From positions 1 to 64,000 of the forward strand of contig JAKIUY010000003.1 of assembly GCA_021647315.1 (NCBI GenBank): a stretch of 64,000 nucleotides of DNA, written 5' to 3'. The translations under genes were made by a program, and so were the position numbers. Under the pieces are notes generated by a model that was given only the letters and a program-made list of their open reading frames with translations, searched no databases and was not told where the DNA came from. Positions 18,875 through 27,806 of the stretch are shown here, piece by piece (position 1 is the first letter of the stretch; each line of letters begins with the position of its first letter). Source of the DNA: Victivallaceae bacterium (GTDB lineage Bacteria > Verrucomicrobiota > Lentisphaeria > Victivallales > Victivallaceae).

Positions 18875-19714
18875 TTACACCAGATCAATTCTGGCGGCAA
18901 GGCGATATTTACGCGGGGTGGTGTTGTAATATTTTTTAAATACCGCGAAAAAATAGCTGAGGTTGCCAAAACCACATGCATCAGCAATTTCATGGAGCTT
19001 CATATTGGTAGCGGTCAGGAGCCTGGCGGCGTAATTCACTCTTGAACGTGTGATAAATTCAACTGGGCTTACTCCGTAACTTTTTTTCATCTGCCGGCTG
19101 ATATGTTCCCGACATTTACCACAGAGCGAATACAATTTATCTAAACCTTTGCGCAAGTTCTGGGGCTCTTTAATCTCCATACAGGCATTTTTAAGCCAGT
19201 CAGGGGTGTTGGGGGCGAAATGCTCTTCACGCAGCTCATACATGAACAATAAATTGAGCAGAAATCTTTCAACATGAAACCGGTTCCAGATTACCCGCAT
19301 CAACTGTTGAGCATCCAGCATGAATTTTTTTGTTTCTGTGTCAGTCATGATAAATGATTCAGGATAAACATTGTCACCACTCCAAAATTCTTTTCTTTCA
19401 GTGAACAGCCGCTCACGCAAATCTTTAATCACCTGTATCGGAATCTGAACATTTACCATCACCATTTCTTTAGCTGCAATTTTTCTGGGAACCTCAAAGC
19501 GATGTTTGTCCTGAGGACGGATAAACATTATAGTATTTGTCTCCAAAACCTCACGTTTATCATTGATATAATGAACAAGCCCTGGGCAGAGCGTAACGAA
19601 TACTTCGTTGTACTCGTGAACGTGTTCTGTCAACATAACTTCTTTAGCAGGAATAAAGACCAAATTGCACCACTGGTCTTTAGAATAAGAGGTTTTCCAG
19701 GGTAAATTCAGCAT
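18875..19714 (-). CDS. AraC-family transcriptional regulator
   Basis: A 279-residue protein. The N-terminal half is cupin-like (EVMLTEHVHEYNEVFVTLCP, NTIMFIRPQDKHRF), presumably sensing a sugar. The C-terminal about 100 residues hold the paired helix-turn-helix (SRQMKKSYGVSPVEFITRSR, LHEIADACGFGNLSYFF, NTTPRKYR). It is the only intact regulator in the glycan locus and the likely activator of the genes behind modules A and B. Its start codon lies only 3 bases from module C and I see no clear Shine-Dalgarno, which suggests autoregulation. Confidence 0.9.
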   Translation of the reverse strand: MLNLPWKTSYSKDQWCNLVFIPAKEVMLTEHVHEYNEVFVTLCPGLVHYINDKREVLETNTIMFIRPQDKHRFEVPRKIAAKEMVMVNVQIPIQVIKDLRERLFTERKEFWSGDNVYPESFIMTDTETKKFMLDAQQLMRVIWNRFHVERFLLNLLFMYELREEHFAPNTPDWLKNACMEIKEPQNLRKGLDKLYSLCGKCREHISRQMKKSYGVSPVEFITRSRVNYAARLLTATNMKLHEIADACGFGNLSYFFAVFKKYYNTTPRKYRLAARIDLV

Positions 19715-19716
19715 AA

Positions 19717-19780
19717 AATCACAAAGTTAGAGCAAAAAGTTAGTATTATTTAGAAAAAAATCACGATAGTATATTATACT
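19717..19780 (+). promoter_or_regulatory. Regulatory module C beside araC
   Basis: AATCACAAA begins at 19717, a degenerate second half-site AGTTAGT begins at 19738 (21 bp), and TATACT is at 19775-19780, exactly 58 bp from the first site as in modules A and B. ATAGTATA-T-TATACTAT is also a perfect palindrome around the box, so a minus-strand promoter for araC could overlap. No plus-strand gene follows in 19781-19921. Confidence 0.55.
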
Positions 19781-19921
19781 ATAAAAGAATGTATAATGCA
19801 AACATAAATAAAAAAACCAGCCGCAAAATTTTAATTTTTAGGTACAGACGATGTTTGAAAAGATTTCGGTATTCTGAAAACCCTCTCGAGCAGCGTCTAG
19901 CTAAAAGAATGCACTTGTGTA

Positions 19922-20959
19922 TTATTTTTTGCCTGATGCTCGTAGTTGGCCGCAGGCGGCGTTGACTGATGAGCCTTTTTCCAGACGCATAGTCGTTTGA
20001 ACACCACGGTTCAAGAGAACGGCTTCAAAATTTTTCAATGCCGAAAGTTCCGGACGTTTAAATTCAGTCCCGGATACTGGGTTGTAGGGAATCAAGTTGA
20101 CTTTTACTCTGTTCTGACGGGCAATAGCGGCCAGCTCTTCAGCTGCGGGCACCATATCATTGATTCCGGCAATCAAGGTGTATTCAAACGTCACCATGCG
20201 TCCGGTATTGGCGCGATAGGCATTACATGCCTCAATAATCTCCGCAATCGGATAACTCATTTTTTCAGGAATTAATTTTGCCCGAATAGTGTCATTCGGT
20301 GCATGAAGTGAAACTGCCAGGTTCAACGGCAGGTTAAGTTGCGCGAGTTTAGCAATCCCTGGCACGTAACCGCTGGTGGATACTGTAATACGGCGCGGTG
20401 AAATATTCAGCCGTTCGTGATCACACATAATCCCGATAGCAGTGGCCAGATTATTAAAATTAAGCAATCCCTCGCCAATGCCCATAAAAACAATATTATC
20501 CGGGAGTGCATCAATGCGTTCACTACCATGATAAAGCTGCTCAACCATCTCACCGGCATTAAGGTTGCGGATCAGGCCATCAGCACCGCTGGCGCAGAAA
20601 TAACACTGTACGGGACAGCCTACCTGAGTGCTCAGGCAAAATGTTTTACGTTCCGGTGATGAGATAATAACCATTTCAATACTGTTGCTATCCCGCAGGT
20701 TTATCAGTAATTTTTCAGTAGCATCACCGGCACAGTCAATGGTTTCAACTTCAGATGAGCAGCAACAGAAATTTTCTTCCAGAGCGTTTCTCAATACCAG
20801 CGGAATATTTTTCATTTGTGACGGAACTAGGATGCGTTTATGGAAGACCCAGTCAAGAAGCTGCTTGGTTCGGAATGACGGTTGATCGTATCTGGCGACA
20901 AAGTCGGTCAATTCTGCTTGGTTAACAGTCGCTAATAACGGTTTTGGGATGTCGTTCAT
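19922..20959 (-). CDS. rlmN: 23S rRNA/tRNA adenine-C2 methyltransferase RlmN
   Basis: A 345-residue radical SAM enzyme that methylates C2 of A2503 in 23S rRNA (and tRNA A37 in known homologues). The CX3CX2C cluster motif is VGCPVQCYFCASG (about residues 113-125). Family landmarks include MGIGEGLLNF, ISPRRITVSTSGYVPGI, LAVSLHAPNDTIRAKLIP, FEYTLIAGIND, VNLIPYNPV and the C-terminal catalytic cysteine in NAACGQL. Length is normal. It overlaps the upstream membrane-protein gene by 4 bases (ATGA), so they are co-translated. Confidence 0.95.
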   Translation of the reverse strand: MNDIPKPLLATVNQAELTDFVARYDQPSFRTKQLLDWVFHKRILVPSQMKNIPLVLRNALEENFCCCSSEVETIDCAGDATEKLLINLRDSNSIEMVIISSPERKTFCLSTQVGCPVQCYFCASGADGLIRNLNAGEMVEQLYHGSERIDALPDNIVFMGIGEGLLNFNNLATAIGIMCDHERLNISPRRITVSTSGYVPGIAKLAQLNLPLNLAVSLHAPNDTIRAKLIPEKMSYPIAEIIEACNAYRANTGRMVTFEYTLIAGINDMVPAAEELAAIARQNRVKVNLIPYNPVSGTEFKRPELSALKNFEAVLLNRGVQTTMRLEKGSSVNAACGQLRASGKK

Positions 20960-22602
20960 TTCCCGCCCCGCCGCTGCTTGCTGATTTTTTCTCCTTTCCA
21001 GAGACGCAGGTCTTTCCCACGGTATTTCTTATTGGGTGGAAATAGATTAGTCCAGCGCCGTTCAGGCATTCCCGGAAATCCCAGACTGAGCAGATATATT
21101 ACCGGCTTATAGTCAGGAATATCATTCAATGAAATAATCCGCTGAACCCGGTATCCTGAATAGTAACATTCCCCATAAAGGTCGACAATATCGATTTTAT
21201 AAATAAGGGTACTGTGCGGAACACTACTGTTTTCCAATGTCTCTCTGATTTTACTCCCCAGATTGCTTTTCCCTTTATCCTGAGCCCGATATGGGTACAT
21301 TACCGCCCAGAAAAAGGTGGTTACACAAAGTGTGAGCAGCAGAATAAGTTGCCATATCCTGACTTTGCCCATTTTTGAACAGAGCCAGATGCCAATACCA
21401 CAGATCATGCAACCGTAAAACAGACTGAGAAAAAGATATTTGGGATTGGTGACAAATCCCATGCCGCGTTTCATTGATACTAAACTGCTCCACCATGTTG
21501 TCGGCAACAGATACACGGCAATAACAGTTATTCCGATAGTAATCGCTAAAAACGAGAAATATTTAAGTAGCATTTGCAATGTTTTTCCGTAACGTCTAAT
21601 CACAATCGGGTAATAGATCCCGGAAAGGATAGCGACCGGCGGAACCAGAAAAATGATATTGCGCGAATCGGCTGATGGGTTGAGCCAGATAAGGAAAAAG
21701 AGTGAATAGGCGATAGTTCTGAGGAAACGGCTGAACACCGGGGTTTTATCCAATGGAATCAGGGCAACGCAAAAAGGTGCCCAGGCAATTATCGACCAAG
21801 GTAAAAAACGGAACACAACCTCAAAAGGGAAGGTTAGCAAGTGGATAAGATAGTTGCCCCACGTATTTGTTGGTAGCGACAGAAAAGAAAGAGCCTGAGA
21901 GTTTTGCAGATATGGTAAAACCCACAGCATAACAAACCCGACCAGCAGCATCAGACCGGCAAAAAAACCTGGTTTGCGCAGTTTCGGCCAGATAGTCAAA
22001 GGGCGACGCATGAAAATCAGCGGGACGGTAAAAATTATAATCGCAGTCCAGCCAATGGTATAAAATGCCAGACCACAGAAAAAATATCCGGCCACCCAGG
22101 CCAGACCCCAGTTGTTTTTTATCGTTCCGAGATAGAACCAGAGCAACCAGGCAATCGTCAGAAACAACACCCCACCCATTTCAGGATAGCCATCGAGACT
22201 TTTCTCGAAAATAATATTGGTACTCATCATTACTGCCGCCGCAACAGTAGCCGCCTTGGTTCCGGCAGCCCGACGCGTGGTATGCCAAACTAGGGCAATA
22301 ATCCCTCCCAGAGCGGCAACTGCAATTCCCCGCAGAATAAAGGTTATCGGCAAACCGGACAGTTCATGCAGCAGTCTGGCCAACCATGGAAACAGGGGAA
22401 AGGAGTTGGTCTGCATAATACCATGTGCTCTGGCAACGGGAAACCAGTATTCTATCCCGGTTGATTCAACAGCATAAAGTCCTTCGTTCCAGTAGAGCTC
22501 ACGGTCGCCAAGCAGCCATAAAGGATACATGACAATAAATACTATAACAATAAAAAATATTGCGTAGCTTTTTTTAAATGGAGTTTCTTTATAAACCGAC
22601 AT
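20956..22602 (-). CDS. ArnT/PMT-like membrane glycosyltransferase
   Basis: A 548-residue integral membrane protein with about 11-12 hydrophobic segments. The first periplasmic loop carries LLGDRELYWNEGLYAVEST, with the acidic residues typical of GT-C fold enzymes that use a polyprenyl-phosphate sugar (ArnT/PMT family), and VARAHGIMQTNSFPLFPWLA follows. It probably transfers a sugar to lipid A or another envelope glycan, consistent with lpxC in the window; the exact substrate is unknown. The gene runs into rlmN with a 4-base overlap. Confidence 0.75.
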   Translation of the reverse strand: MSVYKETPFKKSYAIFFIVIVFIVMYPLWLLGDRELYWNEGLYAVESTGIEYWFPVARAHGIMQTNSFPLFPWLARLLHELSGLPITFILRGIAVAALGGIIALVWHTTRRAAGTKAATVAAAVMMSTNIIFEKSLDGYPEMGGVLFLTIAWLLWFYLGTIKNNWGLAWVAGYFFCGLAFYTIGWTAIIIFTVPLIFMRRPLTIWPKLRKPGFFAGLMLLVGFVMLWVLPYLQNSQALSFLSLPTNTWGNYLIHLLTFPFEVVFRFLPWSIIAWAPFCVALIPLDKTPVFSRFLRTIAYSLFFLIWLNPSADSRNIIFLVPPVAILSGIYYPIVIRRYGKTLQMLLKYFSFLAITIGITVIAVYLLPTTWWSSLVSMKRGMGFVTNPKYLFLSLFYGCMICGIGIWLCSKMGKVRIWQLILLLTLCVTTFFWAVMYPYRAQDKGKSNLGSKIRETLENSSVPHSTLIYKIDIVDLYGECYYSGYRVQRIISLNDIPDYKPVIYLLSLGFPGMPERRWTNLFPPNKKYRGKDLRLWKGEKISKQRRGGK

Positions 22603-22638
22603 TATATTATACTCGTTTAGGTTGAAAATTTAACTTTA

Positions 22639-24003
22639 CTAATTTAAAAGGATCGAACACATAACCAGATAAATAAGTGATGCTGAAAGATCGTTGCCGG
22701 TCGTTACAAACGGGCCGGTAGCTAACGCCGGGTCAATTTTGAACTGATTAAGCACAATCGGCAGCATCGTTCCGGTAAACGCGGCAAAGCTCATGGCGAC
22801 AAACATGGAAATGCCGACAATAATCATTAACCTGACCATCGCCGCCGGGTCAATGGCATCGGCAAAAACCGTTAGGTTGATCCAGACAGTCATTGCTGTA
22901 AGTACACCACAGGTAACACCCATAATCGCCCCAACCATAAATTCACGGCTGAAAATATTCATCAGATGGTTCAATTCGATCTCGCCCAGAGCAATACTGC
23001 GGATGGTCACCGCTGAAGCCTGCATGCCGGTATTGCCGCCCATCGCCAGGATTACCGGAATAAACGCGGCAAGTTTTTCCGCACCGTTAATATTGACAAT
23101 CTTCTGGATAATCAGACTCACCAGAGTCCCGGCAATCATCGTTATCATCAGCCAGGGCAGCCGGAGCCGGACAATCGCCACCGGTGAATCTTCCTTGGTT
23201 TCAATATCCGGTGCACCTGCAAGTTTGGCGATATCCTCAGCCGCCTCTTCATCCATAACATCCATGACATCATCAGCGGTAATTCGGCCAACCAGTTTTT
23301 CATCATAATCGACCACCGGCATGACATAAAGGTCGTATTTACGGAAGTCAAGCGCGATGTCATTGCTGGAGTCATCCACATGAGCCGTAATAATATCTTT
23401 ATCCGCGACATCCGCGACTTTTTCTTTACAAGGTTTGGCAATAAGTTCTGAAATATGAATTGCTCCGACCAGATGACGTTCGTTGTCTACCACAAAAATC
23501 ATGGTAATCGGGTCGGAAAAATCGGCTTGGGTCATGGCATGAATGGCCTGTTCAACCGTTGCGGCAGAAGATACGGCACAGAGCTCCGGCGTCATCAAAC
23601 CACCGGCAGAATCTTCCTCGTAATCAGTCAATTCTTTTAGTTCCTGACGCTCTTTATTATTCAGATAGGGCAGGATTTCATCCTGATCTTCCTGATCCAG
23701 TTCATTAAAAAAGTCGGCAGCGTCATCCGGAGCCATTTCCCGCAGCATTCCGGCCAGGCGGTCGGCCGGCATATGCTCAACCACCTCTTCGACATCGTTG
23801 GTACCCATTTCAACGATAACCTCTGAAGCGGTTTCGTTGTCAAGGATAGTGAAGGCCTGTTCAACCTCATGGGCATCAAGTTCTTCAAGAATATCTGCAA
23901 GATCGGCGGGGTCAGTTAAAGCAATAGTATTGCGCAACTCATCGAACTGCTCGTTTTTCAGCAGTTTTCTAAAGGCTTTTTTGTTAAATTTGCGAGCAGG
24001 CAT
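22639..24003 (-). CDS. mgtE: Magnesium transporter MgtE
   Basis: About 454 residues. Starting at the ATG at 24003 (MPARKFNKKAF, with GAGG 8 bases upstream) is better supported than an upstream in-frame TTG at 24030. Order: superhelical N domain (EELDAHEVEQAF, MPADRLAGMLREM, MAPDDAADFFNEL), tandem CBS domains (SAGGLMTPELCAV, LVGAIHISEL, LVGRITADDVMDVM), then five membrane helices with AKLAGAPDIE and PVILAMGGNTGMQASAV, and the end PFVTTGNDLSASLIYLVMC. In known MgtE the cytosolic domains close the channel at high Mg2+. The leader contains a terminator-like hairpin with a competing pairing. Confidence 0.95.
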   Translation of the reverse strand: MPARKFNKKAFRKLLKNEQFDELRNTIALTDPADLADILEELDAHEVEQAFTILDNETASEVIVEMGTNDVEEVVEHMPADRLAGMLREMAPDDAADFFNELDQEDQDEILPYLNNKERQELKELTDYEEDSAGGLMTPELCAVSSAATVEQAIHAMTQADFSDPITMIFVVDNERHLVGAIHISELIAKPCKEKVADVADKDIITAHVDDSSNDIALDFRKYDLYVMPVVDYDEKLVGRITADDVMDVMDEEAAEDIAKLAGAPDIETKEDSPVAIVRLRLPWLMITMIAGTLVSLIIQKIVNINGAEKLAAFIPVILAMGGNTGMQASAVTIRSIALGEIELNHLMNIFSREFMVGAIMGVTCGVLTAMTVWINLTVFADAIDPAAMVRLMIIVGISMFVAMSFAAFTGTMLPIVLNQFKIDPALATGPFVTTGNDLSASLIYLVMCSILLN

Positions 24004-24034
24004 CAGCAGAACCTCATGTTCAATAGACAAACAA

Positions 24035-24118
24035 ACTGCTTCCGTTACTGATGACAGGAAGCAGTCTGAACAATTGTTTTAATCCGCAACTGACAGGCTA
24101 TAACTAGACCCGTAACGG
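24035..24118 (-). promoter_or_regulatory. Candidate attenuator in the mgtE leader
   Basis: On the minus strand ACTGCTTCC (24065-24057) pairs with GGAAGCAGT (24043-24035) over 9 bp with a 13-nt loop, followed by TTGTTTGT, a terminator-like structure 31 bases before the mgtE ATG. A CCGTTAC at 24118-24112 is complementary to GTAACGG at 24048-24042, which overlaps the loop and right arm, so the two pairings exclude each other. This is the layout of an attenuator; the ligand or trigger is unknown. I do not recognise the M-box consensus. Confidence 0.5.
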
Positions 24119-24194
24119 ATAGATTTAAGTTTGTTTGCAGCTATTTAAGCTCATCATAGCGCGGCTAATTCGAACAATACAATACGGCAAGCTG

Positions 24195-24791
24195 CTAAAT
24201 GTCATCTCCCATCAGATCATAGAATACCAGTCCGGTCAGAAAATCAGCGATTTCTACTGGATGGATATTAACGCTGACATTAACCAGCCAGCCAACATGA
24301 GCTCCGATTTCCCAGAAATCAGCCGCGCTGTTTTCATAAGCGGGCAGTTCAAAAGTCGCCAGACCAAAATCAGTCTTATCAATATAATATTCCTTAACCG
24401 TACCAAAATTTTCAGTAATGAATGTTTCGTTATAGTTGAAACAGAAAATTCCGGCTTCCGTACCATGCTGGTAACCGCCGCCATACTGACGTGCATAGCC
24501 TTTGGTGAGGAAATAGTTCGGTCCATGCCAGCCACCCAGTTGGAAATAACGGGTCAAATGCACCTCCATAGCTCCATGACCGCCTGCTCCTAAACTCATA
24601 GTAAAAATGTCAGTTGCGTCAATAATCCGGTTCGGAATATAAAGCAGCAGAACCCTGCCCATATCATTAGCGTGGGAACCTTTTCCCTCCTCAACTGGAC
24701 TGCCTGGTGATAAATTGTTACCTGCTGATAAATTGACGGCTGCGCACATAGTGAAAACAATGGCTATACTCAGTAATGCTAACTTTTTCAT
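24195..24791 (-). CDS. Secreted conserved protein of unknown function
   Basis: A 198-residue protein with a clear signal peptide (MKKLALLSIAIVFTMCAAVN to about LSAG) and AAGGAGAAC upstream of the ATG. The mature part has RIIDATDIFTMSLGAGGHGA, LTRYFQLGGWHGPNY and GAHVGWLVNVSVNIHPVEIA, then DFLTGLVFYDLMGDD. The Gly-rich pattern and the D-x-x-D segment look like a periplasmic or outer-membrane family found in related phyla, but I cannot name it. It lies upstream of mgtE in the same direction, 164 bases away. Confidence 0.7.
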   Translation of the reverse strand: MKKLALLSIAIVFTMCAAVNLSAGNNLSPGSPVEEGKGSHANDMGRVLLLYIPNRIIDATDIFTMSLGAGGHGAMEVHLTRYFQLGGWHGPNYFLTKGYARQYGGGYQHGTEAGIFCFNYNETFITENFGTVKEYYIDKTDFGLATFELPAYENSAADFWEIGAHVGWLVNVSVNIHPVEIADFLTGLVFYDLMGDDI

Positions 24792-24852
24792 GGAAAGTTC
24801 TCCTTAGTAACAGTTGTTGCTGCTCAAATATTCCCCAGTCAATACTGGATTA

Positions 24853-24930
24853 ATCAGGTGGCACCTGAAGGCAGATGCCGCTTCAAACTCCGCTCCAGCG
24901 TCGCTACGGAAGCGGAGATGAAATTCAAAG
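24853..24930. repeat. Dispersed repeat copy (GGTGGCACCTGAAGGCAG type)
   Basis: AATCAGGTGGCACCTGAAGG, then CAGATGCCGCTTCAAACTCC and a GCTACGGAAGCGGAG tail. The first about 45 bases match the copy at 38054-38185. The rest of 24792-25146 is A/T-rich and holds no gene I can support. Confidence 0.8.
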
Positions 24931-25146
24931 TCTTGCCAAAAAATGACAGGACTTTGCGACTAAGCACCTAAACACTTAATATAGCCTCATATACATCAAA
25001 CTGCAAGCACAAGGCAAAATGAGTTGCACTTTTGTAATTAAACATTATTATAAATGATAACAAATTCCACATGGGATCAGATGCCAGAACGTTTATTAAG
25101 TTGTAGGGCTTGGGGCGTAAGTTCATAGACACCCTAATTCTCGTCC

Positions 25147-25850
25147 CGCAAATGGGCTACAACGATCATTCAAGAGTTCACCATCAAAGGCTATACAATG
25201 GATGATGAGCGTCTGAAAATGACGGTTCTGTTCTTGGGAAGAAGTATTTTGAAGAACAGTTGCAACGGATTCGGGAAATCCGTCTGAGCGAGCGGAAATT
25301 TTACCAGAAGATTACCGATATTTATGCGACCTCCACTGATTATGATGTAACAGCCCAGGCTACGAAGTGCTTTTTTGCGATGGTACAGAACAAGTTATAT
25401 TGGGCCATTCATGGTCAGACTGCGGCAGAAGTGATAGTAGATCGGGCGGATCACAAAAAAGACAACATGGGATTGGCAACCTGGAAAGATGCTCCCGGAT
25501 GAAAGATTCAGAAGTTCGATGTCAGCGTGGCAAAAAACTATCTAACTGAAAACGAAATGGTGCAACTGCAACGGTTGGTTTCAGCTTACCTGGACGTTGC
25601 GGAAGATATGGCTTTGAGGCAGATTCCGATGACGCTGGAGGACTGGGAAACGCGTCTTAACCGGTTCATCGAAGCTACAGACCGGAAGATTCTGCAAGAT
25701 GCCGGAAGAGTTACAGCGGAAATAGCCAAAGCTCATGCGGAAAGTGAATTTGAAAAGTATAGAATAGTTCAAGATCGACTCTTTGAAAGTGATTTTGACA
25801 GAAAGATAAAAAAAAGAGTCAAAAATGTAAAAAAACACGAAAAGTTATAT
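25147..25850 (+). pseudogene. Decayed RhuM-family gene
   Basis: Translated pieces match RhuM-family virulence/DNA-associated proteins: RKWATTIIQEFTIKGYTMDD, then SVLGKKYFEEQLQRIREIRL, FYQKITDIYATSTDYD, FFAMVQNKLYWAIHGQTAAE, NMGLATWKDAPG, and after a stop KIQKFDVSVAKNYLTE and ALRQIPMTLEDWETRLNRFI. Lesions: a missing base in the A-run near 25216-25219, which shifts the frame, and an in-frame TGA at 25500. The N-terminal third (upstream of about 25147) is gone. It is therefore non-functional. RhuM genes travel with restriction-modification and mobile loci, so this is probably the trace of an old island. Confidence 0.85.
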
Positions 25851-26140
25851 TGCGGTTTTACCGTATTTTACCTTTTATCCTCATTATTCTATTAAGTGTG
25901 GGAACTTTCTGTATCGTGCTGACTATTATGCTGAATAGCAAACTTGATAAAATCCGCGCCGCCGGTTATTCGGCTAGTTTAGCTGAACTCAATGAATATT
26001 ATCCGGCAGTTCCTGACTCTGAAAATTATGCATGCTGACTTTATTGATGCTGTGGTGGATTTTTCATGGCAGTCGAAACAGACCAGAATCGACAAATCCC
26101 TGCTTGCCTATCTCTGGGGCAGTAAACCTAGGTGCACAAG
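25850..26140 (+). pseudogene. Decayed membrane-protein gene fragment
   Basis: ATG 25850 opens MRFYRILPFILIILLSVGTF, a membrane or signal segment, then SKLDKIRAAGYSASLAELNE and YYPAVPDSENYA before a stop. The homologous reading seems to continue in another frame as ADFIDAVVDFSWQSKQTRID. It looks like a frameshifted N-terminus of an inner-membrane protein of unknown function. The remaining 26141-26243 shows no supportable gene. Confidence 0.45.
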
Positions 26141-26243
26141 GAGCGATTGCCTTCCTGCTCACGGTCGTTCATGATACCGGTGCAAATAGTCTCGCTTCGG
26201 CTTTGTCCAGGGCGTGAGTTATGAAGATCAGGTCTGTTCAATG

Positions 26244-27719
26244 CTAGTTTTTATCTCGTGCTTTCAGCGGTGAATGTTGCTGAATGTAATCAGCAACTGC
26301 CTGGTAAATTTTTATTTTAGTATTCACTCCACGACATTCAGGAGTAAGAGAAAGTTTATGCAGCAATGGGAACTTGCGACCATAGATACCGGCCAGGTCA
26401 TAACTGGAGAAAGTGATTTTGATCCGCGGGGCATCAGCTTCCCAGGAAGTGCCGTCAGTAAAACGCAATTTGCCAACCACCTTACCCTGCCGATTTATTG
26501 CAAAATGCAAGCCAACAGGTGTGAGCCAGTGGTAACGGGTGCCACGTTTCGCCTGTTCCTCAATGACTGCTTTCGTTTCATTGGCAGTTAGCATCAGAGT
26601 AGAGACCGTGTCTTGATAGGGATAGAGTGCGAATGCCTGTTTACGGGTTATTTTTCCTGCCGGAATAGAGACATCATATTTTGCGCTGATAAATGCAATT
26701 TGAGTTTTGGTGGCAACGGCAATTGCCTGTCCATTAAGGGTAGCGGCGGTTGATAAGGTGCCGAACTTTGCCAGTGCTGAAATCAGAGTCTTCGTGCTCC
26801 CCAGTTCCTGTTGCCCTAATTGCCTGATTTCATTCAGTTCATCACGTACAACAGCCAGACACTGCTGATCAACCGGTGTGGTCTTGGTTACCGGAATTAT
26901 GTATGACTCTATTTTTTTAACCCGCCTGGACTGCGCACTGAATTTTATGCTGATTTTTGCGACGCCACCGGCATGTTTGCCTGCTTGAACATACCAGCCG
27001 TTGCTGCCGATTTTTTCACCGGGAACATTGCGATGAGTGTGACCGCCGAGAAACAGCTTAATCTCAGGATACCGCCGGGCAAGTTTAAGCATCATCTTGT
27101 TCGCGCTGTAGAGACCGCAATGAGCGGCAAGAATAATAACATCAGGCTGGTGTCGGTTTATTTTATCCATGACCTGTGGCATAACATTAAGTCCGGAAAT
27201 TACCGTGAACGTATCGTCACGCCAGTAGTTTTTTTCCGAATCCGGCAGGGACAAGCCGATAACCGCAATCTTTATACCGTTCCGATTGAATATTTTCCAT
27301 CCTGCAAGCGGTTTCCGGTCATGGCCGGTTATCTGCAAATTTGCCGCCAACATCCGCCCAGAGAAATCCCGGTGGTATTTCAACAGCGCGGCAATCCCGA
27401 AATCGTAGTCATGATTCCCGGGGATCCAGACATCGTACTGTAATGCATTAAGTATTTTCACCGCAATCCCGCCCCGGGTTCTAGTAGCGGTAAAGGTGCC
27501 GGCAACAGTATCCCCACAATCAATTAACAACACGTTATCACGGCCGGCCGAGAGCCGTTCGTGCCTGATAATTGTCGCCAGCTTCAACCAGTTATCCTCC
27601 TCACCGGTCAGATGGCAGTGAATATCGGTAGTCTGCAAAATTACCAACGTCTGTTCAGGAGCTGCGGACAGGTTATAGCCGATTAATAACAACCAGATTG
27701 TCAATTGCAAAAATTTCAT
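26244..27719 (-). CDS. Periplasmic 5'-nucleotidase / UshA-like metallophosphatase
   Basis: A 491-residue protein with a signal peptide (MKFLQLTIWLLLIGYNLSAA). The calcineurin-like metallophosphatase domain shows the dimetal motifs LQTTDIHCHL (about residues 28-37), LLIDCGDT, IPGNHDYDFG, AAHCG and LFLGGHTHRN. The C-terminal 5'-nucleotidase domain (about 310-480) has the ANETKAVIEEQAKRG and RIKITFSSYDLAG region. It would dephosphorylate nucleotides or cyclic nucleotides in the periplasm for salvage. It is a single gene, with GAGGAAAT before the ATG. Confidence 0.88.
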   Translation of the reverse strand: MKFLQLTIWLLLIGYNLSAAPEQTLVILQTTDIHCHLTGEEDNWLKLATIIRHERLSAGRDNVLLIDCGDTVAGTFTATRTRGGIAVKILNALQYDVWIPGNHDYDFGIAALLKYHRDFSGRMLAANLQITGHDRKPLAGWKIFNRNGIKIAVIGLSLPDSEKNYWRDDTFTVISGLNVMPQVMDKINRHQPDVIILAAHCGLYSANKMMLKLARRYPEIKLFLGGHTHRNVPGEKIGSNGWYVQAGKHAGGVAKISIKFSAQSRRVKKIESYIIPVTKTTPVDQQCLAVVRDELNEIRQLGQQELGSTKTLISALAKFGTLSTAATLNGQAIAVATKTQIAFISAKYDVSIPAGKITRKQAFALYPYQDTVSTLMLTANETKAVIEEQAKRGTRYHWLTPVGLHFAINRQGKVVGKLRFTDGTSWEADAPRIKITFSSYDLAGIYGRKFPLLHKLSLTPECRGVNTKIKIYQAVADYIQQHSPLKARDKN

Positions 27720-27806
27720 ATTTCCTCAAGTATGTTCGCTTTGCGGTTTTCAACCGGCGATGTCCCGGCGACACTTGTAGAGACAACGTAAAGATTGCCA
27801 ATGCGC

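Noticed and set aside
22793-23308. 171-codon plus-strand frame opposite mgtE
   Set aside because: Antisense shadow of a strongly recognised gene, Ile/Ser/Thr-rich, with no homology I can see.
24031-24194. M-box riboswitch before mgtE
   Set aside because: The known M-box consensus is not visible; only the generic attenuator layout is reported.
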